NCBI GenBank assembly: GCA_937930265.1
Contig: CALGLI010000354.1
Coordinates: 1-6,298, forward strand
Direction of reading: 5' to 3'
Source: an uncultured Veillonella sp.
GTDB taxonomy: Bacteria > Bacillota > Negativicutes > Veillonellales > Veillonellaceae
Length of the DNA stretch: 6,298 nucleotides
The translations under genes and the position numbers were made by a program. The number at the start of each line of letters is the position of its first letter. The first letter of the stretch is position 1. Positions 5,019 through 6,298 of this stretch are shown here, in pieces. The notes below the pieces were generated by a model. That model saw nothing but the letters and a program-made list of their open reading frames with translations, had not been told where the DNA came from and did not search any database.

Positions 5019-6125
5019 AGACCTACATATGTAGAAATAGATACAGCACAAATACGAAGTAATTTACGAAAAATTAAAGATTGTTTACCAGAGTGGTGTA
5101 CAAGCACTGCTGTTGTGAAAGCGAATGCTTATGGACATGGTAGTGTTATGGTAGGACGTATTGCTGTAGAAGAAGGTTATGAGTCCTTAGCCGTAGCCTT
5201 TCCAGAAGAAGCTATTCCTTTGCGCGAGGCAGGCATCACGGTACCTATCTATCTATTAGGTCTGACGTTGCCTCAATCCTTTGATTTAGTAATAGAAGGG
5301 CATTCTAGACCTGCTATTTGTGAATCTACTGATTTAGAAGCATTGAATGAATGTGCTCGTCGACATGAAACTATTGTAGAGTGTGCTATTGCTGTAGATA
5401 CAGGTATGCATCGTATTGGGAGTAAGCCAGAGGATGTGTTAGCATTTTTAGAAACAGTAGAATCTTATGAATATTTACGAGTAGATGGTTTTTTTACACA
5501 CCTAGCTAATGGTGATGCGGCGGATCAAACTCATGCTAATCAACAAGTACAGAAATTTCGAGATGTGGTGCAGTTAATTCGTGCCAATCGTACTGAGGAT
5601 TATCGCTTTTCTTTAGCCAATAGTGCTGGATTATTAGCGGTGAAAGATAGTCTGTTTAACGATGCTCGACCAGGTATTATTCAATATGGTATTATGCCTT
5701 CTATGGATGTACCTAATCGATTGGGATTGAAACCAGCTTTGAGTTTATATAGTAAGGTAGTACATGTACAACATTTACCGAAAGGGTCATCTATCGGTTA
5801 TGGAAGTACCTATACAACGATGGCTGAGGAAACGATCGCTACTATACCTGTAGGGTATGCCGATGGATATCCTAGGGCGTTGTCTAATAAAGGCTCTGTA
5901 CTGATCCATGGTACACGTTGTCCTATTGTAGGGCGCATCTGCATGGATCAATTTATGGTGAAAGTGCCAAGTCATATTACCGTAGCTCCAGGAGATGCTG
6001 TTGTATTATTAGGACAACAAGGACAAGAGAGTATTACAGCACTTGAGTTGGCGTATTTGGTGGGGACCATTCCCTATGAAATATTCTGTAATTTTTCAGA
6101 AAGGGTGCCACGACATTATATTTAG
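5016..6125 (+). CDS. alr: Alanine racemase, PLP-dependent
   Basis: This 369-residue cytoplasmic enzyme interconverts L- and D-alanine, the D-form being needed for peptidoglycan stem peptides. The N-terminal barrel begins RPTYVEID, and AVVKANAYGHG carries the PLP-binding Lys35. VDTGMHRIG (127-135) provides Arg133, and NDARPGIIQYG (215-225) provides Arg218, which contacts the PLP ring nitrogen in the family. The C-terminal domain contains GYGSTY with catalytic Tyr262 and the substrate-pocket motif CMDQFMV (309-315). Length is typical. The position that is a carbamylated lysine in the Bacillus stearothermophilus enzyme (K129, two residues before DTG) is Ala126 here, so that feature is absent. 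Translation starts at GTG, fixed by an upstream stop and Shine-Dalgarno. It stands alone behind a long AT-rich region; no terminator is visible within 173 bases downstream. Confidence 0.95.
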   Translation: MRPTYVEIDTAQIRSNLRKIKDCLPEWCTSTAVVKANAYGHGSVMVGRIAVEEGYESLAVAFPEEAIPLREAGITVPIYLLGLTLPQSFDLVIEGHSRPAICESTDLEALNECARRHETIVECAIAVDTGMHRIGSKPEDVLAFLETVESYEYLRVDGFFTHLANGDAADQTHANQQVQKFRDVVQLIRANRTEDYRFSLANSAGLLAVKDSLFNDARPGIIQYGIMPSMDVPNRLGLKPALSLYSKVVHVQHLPKGSSIGYGSTYTTMAEETIATIPVGYADGYPRALSNKGSVLIHGTRCPIVGRICMDQFMVKVPSHITVAPGDAVVLLGQQGQESITALELAYLVGTIPYEIFCNFSERVPRHYI

Positions 6126-6298
6126 AGAGCCTCAGTAAAGGGGAAGTATGAATAGTTAAATCTTATTTGTGTAGTTGCATGTAAAGTAAAACAAATTAAA
6201 TGATGCATATAGTTTTATAGTATAAAAATATGTCTCGGTAAGGATGACTTTTGTTGTGCTTCAAGATATATTATAGTGCCAAAAATATAAGGTAAAAT

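Noticed and set aside
6126..6298. Gene, promoter or terminator after alr
   Set aside because: Only very short frames (at most about ten codons) occur, and no convincing -35/-10 pair or stem with T run is present in this 173-base AT-rich tail.

Overview
The window looks like part of a Veillonella chromosome (Negativicutes: anaerobic, low GC, feeding on lactate and dicarboxylates). I infer this from the left half. It carries, in order, the 3' end of a carboxyltransferase alpha subunit, a delta subunit, a 54-residue paralogue of the delta C-terminus, a biotin carrier and a Na+-pumping beta subunit. This is the mmdA-D-E-C-B order described for the methylmalonyl-CoA decarboxylase of Veillonella parvula, and the extra mmdE gene is a distinctive marker. 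No database search was possible, so the species is not assigned.

Layout, all on the plus strand. Positions 1-2575 hold the mmd cluster, ending with mmdB; each complete gene has its own strong Shine-Dalgarno sequence. Positions 2576-2732 are an intergenic stretch with the left arm of a striking long-range inverted repeat. Positions 2733-2996 encode an unrecognised 87-residue protein with two predicted membrane segments, and 3048-4343 encode a DASS/SLC13-type Na+-coupled anion transporter. A strong intrinsic terminator (4393-4442) closes this block. Positions 4344-5015 are a 672-base AT-rich stretch without a gene. It contains the terminator, two tandem 34-base repeats resembling insertion-sequence ends, several inverted repeats, promoter-like boxes and a possibly structured leader. 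Positions 5016-6125 encode a PLP-dependent alanine racemase with a GTG start. Positions 6126-6298 hold no gene or terminator that I can support.

How the genes fit together: the decarboxylase complex converts (S)-methylmalonyl-CoA to propionyl-CoA and exports Na+ through MmdB. The DASS transporter two genes downstream would be expected to use a Na+ gradient to import a dicarboxylate such as succinate, which feeds the same pathway. The two modules could therefore form a Na+ circuit (inference). Alanine racemase supplies D-alanine for peptidoglycan and is separated from the rest by the terminator.

The best candidate for something undescribed is the 14-bp perfect inverted repeat (16 pairs counting one G-U and one A-U) that brackets the ribosome binding site and start of the small membrane-protein gene and is followed by a T-rich tract. 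It could be an attenuator coupling translation of the small protein to transcription of the transporter.
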